The notes beneath the pieces are model-generated. The model was not told the DNA's origin. It saw only the letters and a program-made list of their open reading frames with translations, and made no database searches. Position numbers and translations under genes: made by a program. Shown piece after piece: positions 54,697-61,664 of a DNA stretch of 64,000 nt (within the stretch, counting starts at the first letter, position 1; every line of letters starts with the position of its first letter). Source of the stretch: Nemorincola caseinilytica (GTDB taxonomy: Bacteria; Bacteroidota; Bacteroidia; Chitinophagales; Chitinophagaceae); contig NZ_BAABFA010000004.1 in assembly GCF_039540515.1 (NCBI RefSeq), positions 295,042-359,041 of the forward strand, written 5' to 3'.

Positions 54697-54815
54697 AAGG
54701 GTATGGGTTGCCGGCAGGGTAGGTGGCCGGTCTGCAGCATCAGTGCATGCAGATGCCAAACAAAAGCAATAATGGTGCCAAACTGGAAATGATGGAGGCG
54801 GTATGCGTTACAGGC

Positions 54816-55310
54816 TTAGAAATAGCCCAGGTACAGCTTTGAGTGCGTGGTATACTCCATGCTCACCTCATCGCCCTCCTTCATGGCCGTAAAGTATTCC
54901 GGCGATACCTCTATACTTATCTTGGTACGGGAGTCGGTGTAGAAATAGTAGGAATTCTTCGTGGCAACGAATATCTTTTTGGTTATGAAGTTCGTCTCTA
55001 TGGTCTTGGTGCGCTCCCGCAGGTCCATTATGAGCTTATGGTGAAAATGCCGGTAGCTGGCATAGGTAGCTACCGATACTATGGTGAGCAGAATGCCTGT
55101 TGTAACAAAGAACCTTATGTACGAAAATGCGTTCGGCGCACCCTCATATGCCCTGTACCACGACGTGATGAACGGTACCAGAAAGCTGGCAGCCATCAGC
55201 ACCCGGTATACCGAATAGTACTGGCGGCGCTCTTTTGCTTCCTTGTTCACCAGGAAGCTCACTTCGCCAGCCGTCAGCGGTTCCTTATATTTCCTTATCT
55301 CGAAAGGCAC
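54816..55310 (-). CDS. Membrane protein with two helices, unknown
   Basis: 164 residues. A soluble N-terminus (residues 1-35) with KEPLTAGEVSFLVNKEAK, two membrane helices (about 38-56 and 68-86), then a soluble beta-rich C-terminal domain of about 80 residues. No family recognised. It may share the direction of the LTA-synthase-like gene 119 bp downstream, but no functional link is visible. Confidence 0.65.
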   Translation of the reverse strand: MPFEIRKYKEPLTAGEVSFLVNKEAKERRQYYSVYRVLMAASFLVPFITSWYRAYEGAPNAFSYIRFFVTTGILLTIVSVATYASYRHFHHKLIMDLRERTKTIETNFITKKIFVATKNSYYFYTDSRTKISIEVSPEYFTAMKEGDEVSMEYTTHSKLYLGYF

Positions 55311-55370
55311 AGGGGCAGACTTGTCTTATTGTTATAACGTAAGTTACGAAAATATATTCTACGTCTTTGG

Positions 55371-55460
55371 GAATTGGGAATTAGATATTGGTATTGGGGC
55401 TTGGAGTTTGCCCTTTGGAATTTGGGATCTGGAATTTGGAATTTGGAATTTGATATTTTG
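55371..55460. repeat. Period-7 GGAATTT tandem repeat
   Basis: Degenerate copies of a GGAATTTG-like unit run across this intergenic stretch, with three perfect heptamers GGAATTT at 55431-55451. It lies between the two-helix membrane protein and a small lipoprotein and contains no reading frame of interest. Confidence 0.75.
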
Positions 55461-55466
55461 GATCTT

Positions 55467-55898
55467 CTAAGGCGCTACTTTCAGGTCGCCATACACCCGT
55501 GTAGAATCGGTGCATATGAAATCGAACGTTGCCCTGAAGACGGGGGTGCTCTCTGTCACTATCAGTTGCCCATATGCCGCGAATTTCTCTACGCTGGGTG
55601 TCTCGGGTACGAAACTTGCTGCCGCATCCACACTGTCTATCTGCAGTGTGTCCAGTGCGCCCGTGTATTTAGCTATCCACAGCTTTATGGTAGCCCCGCC
55701 TGCGGGCATCACGGCCTCTATGTACATCGATGACGCTGTGCCATATGTACCCTTCGTTGTCTTTACCAACTGGCCCGATGAGTAGAATTTGTAGCTGCCC
55801 ACTGTAGCTGCCACATATGGGTCTACGGGTTTCTCCTTCTTACCGCATGCCGTTAGCATACATATTGCCAGCAAAAGGTGCGCAGAAAGGTTCTTCAT
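55467..55898 (-). CDS. Small lipoprotein, unknown
   Basis: 143 residues. Signal peptide with lipobox LTAC (Cys18), followed by a short lysine/proline linker and a beta-strand-rich domain without recognised motif (VGSYKFYSSGQLVKTTKGTY start). A single outer-membrane-facing lipoprotein is the likely form. Confidence 0.72.
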   Translation of the reverse strand: MKNLSAHLLLAICMLTACGKKEKPVDPYVAATVGSYKFYSSGQLVKTTKGTYGTASSMYIEAVMPAGGATIKLWIAKYTGALDTLQIDSVDAAASFVPETPSVEKFAAYGQLIVTESTPVFRATFDFICTDSTRVYGDLKVAP

Positions 55899-56004
55899 GT
55901 AACAATGGCGTCAAAAAAGCGACCATGCAGTAGTGGCCGCCCATCAGCAGGCCGCAAAGTTAATAACATATGGCCACCGCAAAAAAGAAATATGCCCGGG
56001 CCCG

Positions 56005-56240
56005 TTATGGCTTTTTGAACATGTCCTCCAGTATCTTCTTGGTCTCCTCGGGGACGCTACCGGTGTTCACGGCTATCCTGTTCAGCAGCCTGCAGGCGTA
56101 CTCAGCAGTGCATTGGTCTCTTTTTGCAGGGTTATCCGCTCGTTTATCTTCCAGTACCAGTTATTTATCTCTCTGCATACCAGGAAGATGACCACCAGCA
56201 CCAGGAAAAATATGACGATATAAAATAGGTTCTCATCCAT
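56005..56240 (-). pseudogene. Small membrane protein with a one-base frameshift
   Basis: From the ATG at 56240 the frame reads a membrane helix (ENLFYIVIFFLVLVVIFLV), then REINNWYWKINERITLQKETNALL, and ends early at 56082. In the -1 frame the coding continues as EYACRLLNRIAVNTGSVPEE and so on to a stop at 56005. The second half has the same codon style, and the joined protein (about 78 residues: one helix plus a coiled, charged tail) looks natural. One base is probably missing near 56103-56106, a real mutation or a read error. Confidence 0.6.
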
Positions 56241-56362
56241 TTTTTTGTAGTTTTTGGGAAATGAAAAATAAACAAAAAACATTCAAATACCTGTCATTTA
56301 TATAAATACAATATTTTTCCTGTCTTTATGCTTATTTTGTATGTCTTAGTAGTAGCTATTGA

Positions 56363-56896
56363 ATGGGTAACGGTCTGGGACATAACTTACGGGGGCTTTT
56401 CGGGATGCGTAGGGAAATGAGCCTGGGGTTCTATATCACAGACCTCATATTCAGGAAGATATTCCGGCAGAATGCCGGTACTTCCTGGGCCATACACCAT
56501 ACCAGCACCATACACAGCCCCGAAAGGATAACACGCGGCAAAAATGTATTCCCCGGCGATTCGCCGGGTGTGTACATCAATGCTGCCAATGGTATCAGTA
56601 TTGGCGACCATACCAATATAGGTCCCAATGTGGGTCTCGTCTCGGCCGATCATGATGTCATAGACAACGACCTGCATACCCCTGCTGCACCCATCGTCAT
56701 AGGCCGGTTCTGCTGGCTGGGCATGGGGGCCGTGGTATTGCCGGGTGTCACCCTGGGCCATTTCACCATTGTTGGCGCCGGCACTATAGTTACCAAAAGT
56801 TTCGAACAGGGATATTGTGTTATAGCAGGTAATCCTGCGCGCATTATCCGGCAGCTTAATAAGGAGGAATGCGATGCCTTTGCGGAGAGCAAATAA
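56363..56896 (+). CDS. Hexapeptide-repeat acyltransferase (WcaF/maltose-acetyltransferase-like)
   Basis: 177 residues. Left-handed beta-helix with repeats (GVYINAANGISIGDHTNIGPNV, IGRFCWLGMGAVVLPGVTLG) and catalytic His in SADHDVID, ending GNPARIIRQL. It transfers an acyl group from CoA to a sugar or carrier. It overlaps the flippase gene by 23 bp, which supports a polysaccharide context. The substrate is not visible. Confidence 0.88.
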   Translation: MGNGLGHNLRGLFGMRREMSLGFYITDLIFRKIFRQNAGTSWAIHHTSTIHSPERITRGKNVFPGDSPGVYINAANGISIGDHTNIGPNVGLVSADHDVIDNDLHTPAAPIVIGRFCWLGMGAVVLPGVTLGHFTIVGAGTIVTKSFEQGYCVIAGNPARIIRQLNKEECDAFAESK

Positions 56897-58337
56897 CATA
56901 TTTCTGAGCAATTCGTTCTTCATCTTCATCGCGAGGTTCTTCCCCATGCTGGCGAACCTCCTGGTGACCATTTGGTATTCGCGCCACCTGCCGCAGCATA
57001 CCTTCGGCAATTACCAGTACTTCTGGATACAGCTCAATATCATGTACCCCCTGCTGTGCTTCGGTATACATGCCCTTATCATCACCTACTCCAAGACCAT
57101 GCTGGCCAATATCCTCAGCCGCATAAGGCGGGGGTATTACCTGCTCTTCCTGCTGTGGATGCTATCGCTCAGCGCAGTATTCGCCTATATGCAGTACGAT
57201 GCCGGTAGTGTGCCCTTCCTCATATCCTTCCTCTTCATACTTTCCTTTGCCGTCAATACCATTATAGAGTCGGTGCTCATAGTGTTCCGCAGGTATAATG
57301 TGCTCATGGTCACCGGCCTGCTCTATGCGCTCGCATATTGCGCCATACACAGGTATGCTCTTGGTAATGGTTTCTCTATCCGCGCCATATTCTCCATGCT
57401 GCTCATAGCAGGCCTGCTGCGCACCTTTGTACACTGCCTGGCCGTCATAAAAGAGGTACAGAAAGATACCGATGGCTACGAGGTAGAAGATGTAGATGTG
57501 CCCGGCGTGCGCTCCCTCTGGCTGCACTTGGGCATATACGATATATCGCAGATGCTCTTCTCGTGGATAGACAAGTTCGTCATTTCCCTTGTACTCAGCG
57601 CCAGTCTGTCGGCCATATATTACAATGGTGCGCAGAACATACCCTTCCTGCCTATGTTGCTTAGTGCTGCGGGTAGCGCTGTACTGCTGCAACTGGCAGG
57701 CAATATGCAGCAATACGGCGAGACCCGGCATACCATACTGCTGGTGAACCAGATGGGCAGGGTATTGTCCTGCATCGTCTTCCCGGTTTTCTGTTTCCTT
57801 TACTTCTTCCGCAACGAACTTATCGTCAACCTGCTCAGCGAGAAGTACATACCTGCCATACCCATCTTCGCCATATCGGTACTGGCCCTGCCTGTGAAGG
57901 CATACAGCTTCACCAGCGTACTGCAGCGCATGCACAAGGGGGGCATCATCAATGCCGGCGCCCTCGCCGATCTTGTTCTTGCCTGTGCGCTCATGTACCC
58001 CCTTTACCTGTGGCTGGGCCTGCCCGGTGTGGCCCTCAGTTTCGTTATATCTACCTATCTGCAGGCAGCCTTTTATCTATACTATACCGGCAGGCTGCTG
58101 GGTATAAGCCCACTCAGGCTCATACCCCTGGGCAATTGGCTGGCCAAGCTCATTGTTTTTGCTACTGTGTTCATAGCCATTCATTATATAGGCAGTATAT
58201 ATTTTACCGGCAGGTTTACGCTAATTTTAGGGGCTATTGCAGTTATGGTCACAGCGGCTATATCGCTGGGTATAGAGCTATACTGGCATAGAAGACATGG
58301 CGCAGCATCAAAGACAAAGTTCAAGGAATATAGATAA
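56874..58337 (+). CDS. Polysaccharide/oligosaccharide flippase (Wzx-like)
   Basis: 487 residues, about 14 membrane helices, MOP superfamily pattern. It flips lipid-linked glycans to the periplasmic side. Start near MPLRRANNIFLSNSFFIFIARFFPML. It overlaps the acyltransferase upstream by 23 bp and the potassium-channel gene downstream by 41 bp, so all three are likely co-transcribed. No glycosyltransferases are adjacent, so the glycan is unknown. Confidence 0.87.
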   Translation: MPLRRANNIFLSNSFFIFIARFFPMLANLLVTIWYSRHLPQHTFGNYQYFWIQLNIMYPLLCFGIHALIITYSKTMLANILSRIRRGYYLLFLLWMLSLSAVFAYMQYDAGSVPFLISFLFILSFAVNTIIESVLIVFRRYNVLMVTGLLYALAYCAIHRYALGNGFSIRAIFSMLLIAGLLRTFVHCLAVIKEVQKDTDGYEVEDVDVPGVRSLWLHLGIYDISQMLFSWIDKFVISLVLSASLSAIYYNGAQNIPFLPMLLSAAGSAVLLQLAGNMQQYGETRHTILLVNQMGRVLSCIVFPVFCFLYFFRNELIVNLLSEKYIPAIPIFAISVLALPVKAYSFTSVLQRMHKGGIINAGALADLVLACALMYPLYLWLGLPGVALSFVISTYLQAAFYLYYTGRLLGISPLRLIPLGNWLAKLIVFATVFIAIHYIGSIYFTGRFTLILGAIAVMVTAAISLGIELYWHRRHGAASKTKFKEYR

Positions 58338-59271
58338 CACAGGCTTCGGTACCAACAGCAATACCGAGGGTGGGCGCCTGGTAAATGCCGATGGCAGCAT
58401 AAACCTGCGCAAGACAGGCATGCCCATCTGGACGCGCACCTCTGTGTACCACACCCTGCTGCGTATGAAGCGCGGCCATTTCTTCCTCTCTATCATGGTC
58501 TTCTATACCGCGGTCAATATCTTTTTTGCCTCGGTATATTTCCTGGTAGGTGTCGAGAACCTCTCCGGTGTCGATCACTCCCGCTCCACCTTCGACGAGG
58601 TAATGGCGGCCTTCTTTTTCTCCTCCCAGACCCTAACTACAGTAGGCTATGGCCATGTGGCGCCCACCGGCCTGCTCACCAATATCATTGCCTCTACAGA
58701 GTCGCTGCTGGGCATACTGGCCTTTGCAGTGGTAACGGGTCTCATATATGGGCGCTTCTCCCGCCCTAAGGCCTATATCCGTTTCAGTGACGATATGCTC
58801 ATTTCTCCTTACAAAAGCGGCAAGGCCCTTATGCTGCGCATGGCCACTTACAAGAACAACCATCTTACCGATGCCGAGGCCCAGCTGACCATTGCCATGC
58901 ATGTCAATGAGAATGGCAAGATGATCACCCGTTTCTACCCGCTGCCGTTGGAGATATCGCGCCTCAATTCCCTTGCCCTTAGCTGGACGATCGTACACCC
59001 CATCACCGAGGAAAGCCCCCTCTACCAGCTCTCTAAAGAGGATATGGTGGCTGCCCGCATAGAGGTGATGGTATACATCAAGGCATTCGACGATCACTTC
59101 TCCAATACCGTGCAGCAGCGTACATCCTATACGCACCATCAGCTAGTATACGGTGCAAAATTCCAGATGATGTACGAACGCTCCGAGACCGGCGGCTATA
59201 CCGTGCTGGAGCTGGATAAGATAAATGCCCACGAGCCCGCCCACCTGTCCGAAACCGTGCCCGTTCCTTAG
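58297..59271 (+). CDS. KirBac-type inward-rectifier potassium channel
   Basis: 324 residues. The N-terminal slide helix region (NTGFGTNSNTEGGRLVNADG) is the KirBac form; two membrane helices flank the pore loop with selectivity filter TVGYG (residues 115-119); the C-terminal half is the IRK immunoglobulin-like gating domain. The N-terminal match supports the ATG at 58297, which makes a 41-bp overlap with the flippase gene. Gating ligand cannot be named. Confidence 0.94.
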   Translation: MAQHQRQSSRNIDNTGFGTNSNTEGGRLVNADGSINLRKTGMPIWTRTSVYHTLLRMKRGHFFLSIMVFYTAVNIFFASVYFLVGVENLSGVDHSRSTFDEVMAAFFFSSQTLTTVGYGHVAPTGLLTNIIASTESLLGILAFAVVTGLIYGRFSRPKAYIRFSDDMLISPYKSGKALMLRMATYKNNHLTDAEAQLTIAMHVNENGKMITRFYPLPLEISRLNSLALSWTIVHPITEESPLYQLSKEDMVAARIEVMVYIKAFDDHFSNTVQQRTSYTHHQLVYGAKFQMMYERSETGGYTVLELDKINAHEPAHLSETVPVP

Positions 59272-59316
59272 TTTGTTTTCGGTAAATTGCAGGGGTGTTT
59301 CTTAGCACACGCTACC

Positions 59317-59759
59317 ATGAAGCCATTCGTACTTTCCCAGATAGATATAGCCGCTCCCAAAGAAAAGATATGGGATGCCCTTATCAACCCTGATATGACC
59401 GCACGATACATGTTCGGCTGCAGGGTAACTACCGACTGGAAGCCCGGCTCGCGGGTAGACTGGGTAGGCACGCATGAGGGTAAAGAGGTCACTTTCGTTA
59501 CCGGCCATGTGGTGACGTATGAGCCGTATGCTGTGCTGGAATATACTGTTATCGATCCCTTTGCCACATATCCCTTACGCCCGAGAACCACCTGGCGGTA
59601 AAACATACACTTACCGAAAAAGAGGGTAGGGTAGTAACACTCACCGTATCGCAGGGCGACTATACCAGGGTAGCCAACGGAGAAGAGCGCTATGGCCACG
59701 GTGCCGAAGAAGGCTGGCTGCAGCTACTTACAGGTATCAAAGCCCTTGCAGAAGACTAA
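59317..59759 (+). pseudogene. SRPBCC (AHSA1-like) protein with one-base frameshift
   Basis: From the ATG at 59317, an AHSA1/Bet v1-type fold reads well to about residue 86 (WDALINPDMTARYMFGC, WKPGSRVDW, YEPYAVLEYTV), then the frame runs into an early stop at 59601. The -1 frame continues exactly where the family does (PENHLAVKHTLTEKEG, then EEGWLQLLTGIKAL and a stop at 59757). Total length would be 147 residues, the family norm, if one base is restored near 59570-59580. Either a decayed gene or a read error. Confidence 0.75.
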
Positions 59760-59808
59760 TTACTTGTTATAATGGCTGCTCATACTTGCTCGCCTTTAGG
59801 AGATGGGG

Positions 59809-60312
59809 CTACTCATGTCGCAGCCGCCTTGCGCGCAGCGTATTGTCCACAAATACCAGCCCCAGCACCACGCCTATGCCTATGGCCGTGTTCACAAAGG
59901 TGCTGTTCAGTATACCGCTCATATCTATGGTGGGTATGTGCAGTGCCAGTGTTGTGGCTGGTGCGGCCCAGTTAGTGGTCAGCAGCACGGCCAGCAGGGT
60001 CACACCTATGCTCACCACGAAGAATGCCGCTATACCCCTCATCAGTGTCCTGTTTATGTATTTGCGCATCATGGGTACAGGTTGTGGTTCGGCTATGGTC
60101 GCCATCACGCGTGCGTCAAAGCCCGCCTGCGGCTCCTGTAGCGCCATGCCGGTCTCCAGCTCGTGCTCAAAGGCCAGCAACTCTTCATAGGCCGTTTTCC
60201 AGCTTTCATCTTCGCGTATCAGCATGGCAATATGCGCCCGCTCGGCCTCACTGCCTGCGCCGTCCATATACTCCCACAACCGCTGTTCTATATTTTCTTC
60301 TCTTTGTTGCAT
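59809..60312 (-). CDS. Anti-sigma factor (membrane-anchored, ECF partner)
   Basis: 167 residues from the ATG at 60312. A cytoplasmic N-terminal domain (about 1-90) has the helical EQRLWEYMDG start common to anti-sigma factors but no zinc-binding His/Cys pair. One membrane helix at about residues 98-118 and another hydrophobic stretch near the C-terminus follow. It lies 102 bp downstream of the ECF sigma gene on the same strand, the normal sigma/anti-sigma order. Confidence 0.78.
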   Translation of the reverse strand: MQQREENIEQRLWEYMDGAGSEAERAHIAMLIREDESWKTAYEELLAFEHELETGMALQEPQAGFDARVMATIAEPQPVPMMRKYINRTLMRGIAAFFVVSIGVTLLAVLLTTNWAAPATTLALHIPTIDMSGILNSTFVNTAIGIGVVLGLVFVDNTLRARRLRHE

Positions 60313-60391
60313 ATGCCAATGCATAAAGTTACTCTATACTATTCAATATACGCCCCTATACCCTCTATACTCGTTCTTTGCGCTCGCATAT

Positions 60392-60414
60392 CACCTCCCT
60401 CTCCAAGGGAGAGG
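60392..60414. repeat. 23-bp palindromic dispersed repeat, copy 2
   Basis: Exact copy of the repeat at 22968-22990 (CACCTCCCTCTCCAAGGGAGAGG), lying between the sigma and anti-sigma genes and ending right at the sigma stop codon. A hairpin can form and might separate expression of the two genes. Confidence 0.7.
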
Positions 60415-60984
60415 TCACACCAGTTCCTTATACTTCCTTTCTATTATTTCCCTTAGTTTTTGCCGTGCGCGAAACAGCCGCACCTTCACATTCGTCGTGG
60501 TCATACCCGTTATCCTGGCCACCTCCTCTACCGATCGTTCGCCTATATAGAACAGCGACAGCACCTGCGCATCTACCTCCGGTAGCTGGCTTATCGCCTG
60601 CTCTATATACGCCTGCCTGCTTCGCTGCTCCTGCCGGGTCGTCGGGGCATCCTCGTGCAGGCCATCCTGCAGCACGGTCATCTTTTCCTCGCCCGGCAGT
60701 ACCATATTGCTCCCCTTTTTGCGCATGTGCGACAGGCAGGTAGTATGCACTATAGTATACAGCCATGTACCGAATTTGCTCTCGCCCCTGTATGATGCCA
60801 GGTTGCGGTAGGCCTTTACAAATACATCCTGTGCCAGCTCCTCTGCCACTTCCCTGTCCTGCACATACCGCAGCGCCAGCGTAAAGACATATGACCGGTA
60901 CCGCTCCACAAGCCCTGCATAGGCGGCCTGCCGCCCCTGCAATACTGCCTGTATCACGGCCATATCATCTTCCCTGCTGTGCAT
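60415..60984 (-). CDS. ECF RNA polymerase sigma factor
   Basis: 189 residues of sigma-70 family with region 2 (LVERYRSYVFTLALRYVQDREVAEELAQDVFVKAYRNL) and region 4 (SQLPEVDAQVLSLFYIGERSVEEVARITGMTTTNVKVRLFRARQKLRE). The ATG at 60963 (seven codons later) would leave a normal leader after the promoter at 60998-61024 and may be the true start. The anti-sigma gene is downstream. It is probably autoregulated and drives the DUF6249 gene, since both promoters share elements. Confidence 0.93.
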   Translation of the reverse strand: MHSREDDMAVIQAVLQGRQAAYAGLVERYRSYVFTLALRYVQDREVAEELAQDVFVKAYRNLASYRGESKFGTWLYTIVHTTCLSHMRKKGSNMVLPGEEKMTVLQDGLHEDAPTTRQEQRSRQAYIEQAISQLPEVDAQVLSLFYIGERSVEEVARITGMTTTNVKVRLFRARQKLREIIERKYKELV

Positions 60985-60997
60985 GTGTCCCTACTAA

Positions 60998-61024
60998 GAC
61001 GTGGTTGTTGTGGCAAAGGTTACA
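60998..61024 (-). promoter_or_regulatory. Probable ECF promoter of the sigma gene
   Basis: On the minus strand: TGTAACC (-35), with 17 bases between GTAAC and CGTC (-10). The same pair with the same spacing occurs on the plus strand at 61103-61129, pointing to the DUF6249 gene. Confidence 0.65.
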
Positions 61025-61102
61025 GAAAATAGGTGAAAGGGATATTTGAAATTTCTACTGGTGCAAGCGTTATTCTGCTTTCCTCAATTTTTTTCTTCCC
61101 TG

Positions 61103-61129
61103 TGTAACCTCCCATCATTACCCCTCGTC
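61103..61129 (+). promoter_or_regulatory. Probable ECF promoter of the DUF6249 gene
   Basis: TGTAACC (61103-61109), then CGTC at 61126-61129, with 17 bases between GTAAC and CGTC. It copies the element in front of the divergent sigma gene, and predicts a leader of about 65-70 bases for the DUF6249 message. Confidence 0.65.
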
Positions 61130-61203
61130 CTATTTGTTGTCATTGCAATAACAGCTACCAACATCCGATAACATATAACCGATAACAACAAATAACATAG
61201 AAC

Positions 61204-61590
61204 ATGGGACCAGAAGCAATAGTAGTAACATTCATCACCCTCTCCATCTGCCTGCTCATTTTCGGCATAGTATATGTCAGGAACAAAGAGAATATGGCCC
61301 TCATAGAGCGTGGCATCAATCCCCGCATCTCCGATCCGCGTCCACGGCATTTCGTCAATCTTAAATGGGGCCTGCTGCTTGCAGGTGCAGGCCTGGGGCT
61401 GCTCATAGCTTACTTCATAGACATCAATACGACCGTTTGGGTCACCACGCCCAATGGCGAACGTTACCAACAGGATAACCCCGCTATATATTTCTCCCTC
61501 ATAGCCATAGGCGGTGGCATAGGCCTTGTATTATCCTACTTCATAGAAAAGAGGCATTGGAAAGAAATAGAAAAGAAAGACAAGCTGTGA
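61204..61590 (+). CDS. DUF6249 family membrane protein
   Basis: 128 residues with three hydrophobic segments (about 5-22, 53-70, 98-116) and a short cytoplasmic loop RNKENMALIERGINPRISDPRP, the DUF6249 pattern. Function unknown. It is divergent from the ECF sigma operon and shares its promoter elements, so it is likely a regulon member with a role in envelope or stress response. Confidence 0.82.
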   Translation: MGPEAIVVTFITLSICLLIFGIVYVRNKENMALIERGINPRISDPRPRHFVNLKWGLLLAGAGLGLLIAYFIDINTTVWVTTPNGERYQQDNPAIYFSLIAIGGGIGLVLSYFIEKRHWKEIEKKDKL

Positions 61591-61612
61591 TCCTATCATT
61601 AGTGTAATGAAA

Positions 61613-61646
61613 ATATGCTCCGCCTTGCTTCATAGGCGGAGCATAT
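61613..61646. terminator. Bidirectional terminator between DUF6249 gene and ligA
   Basis: 13-bp perfect stem ATATGCTCCGCCT / AGGCGGAGCATAT around loop TGCTTCAT, in the gap between convergent genes. Confidence 0.82.
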
Positions 61647-61664
61647 CTGCTCAATAGTATCGCT

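Noticed and set aside
55371..55460. Possible CRISPR-like repeat
   Set aside because: The repeated unit is 7 bases with no spacers and no cas genes are present.
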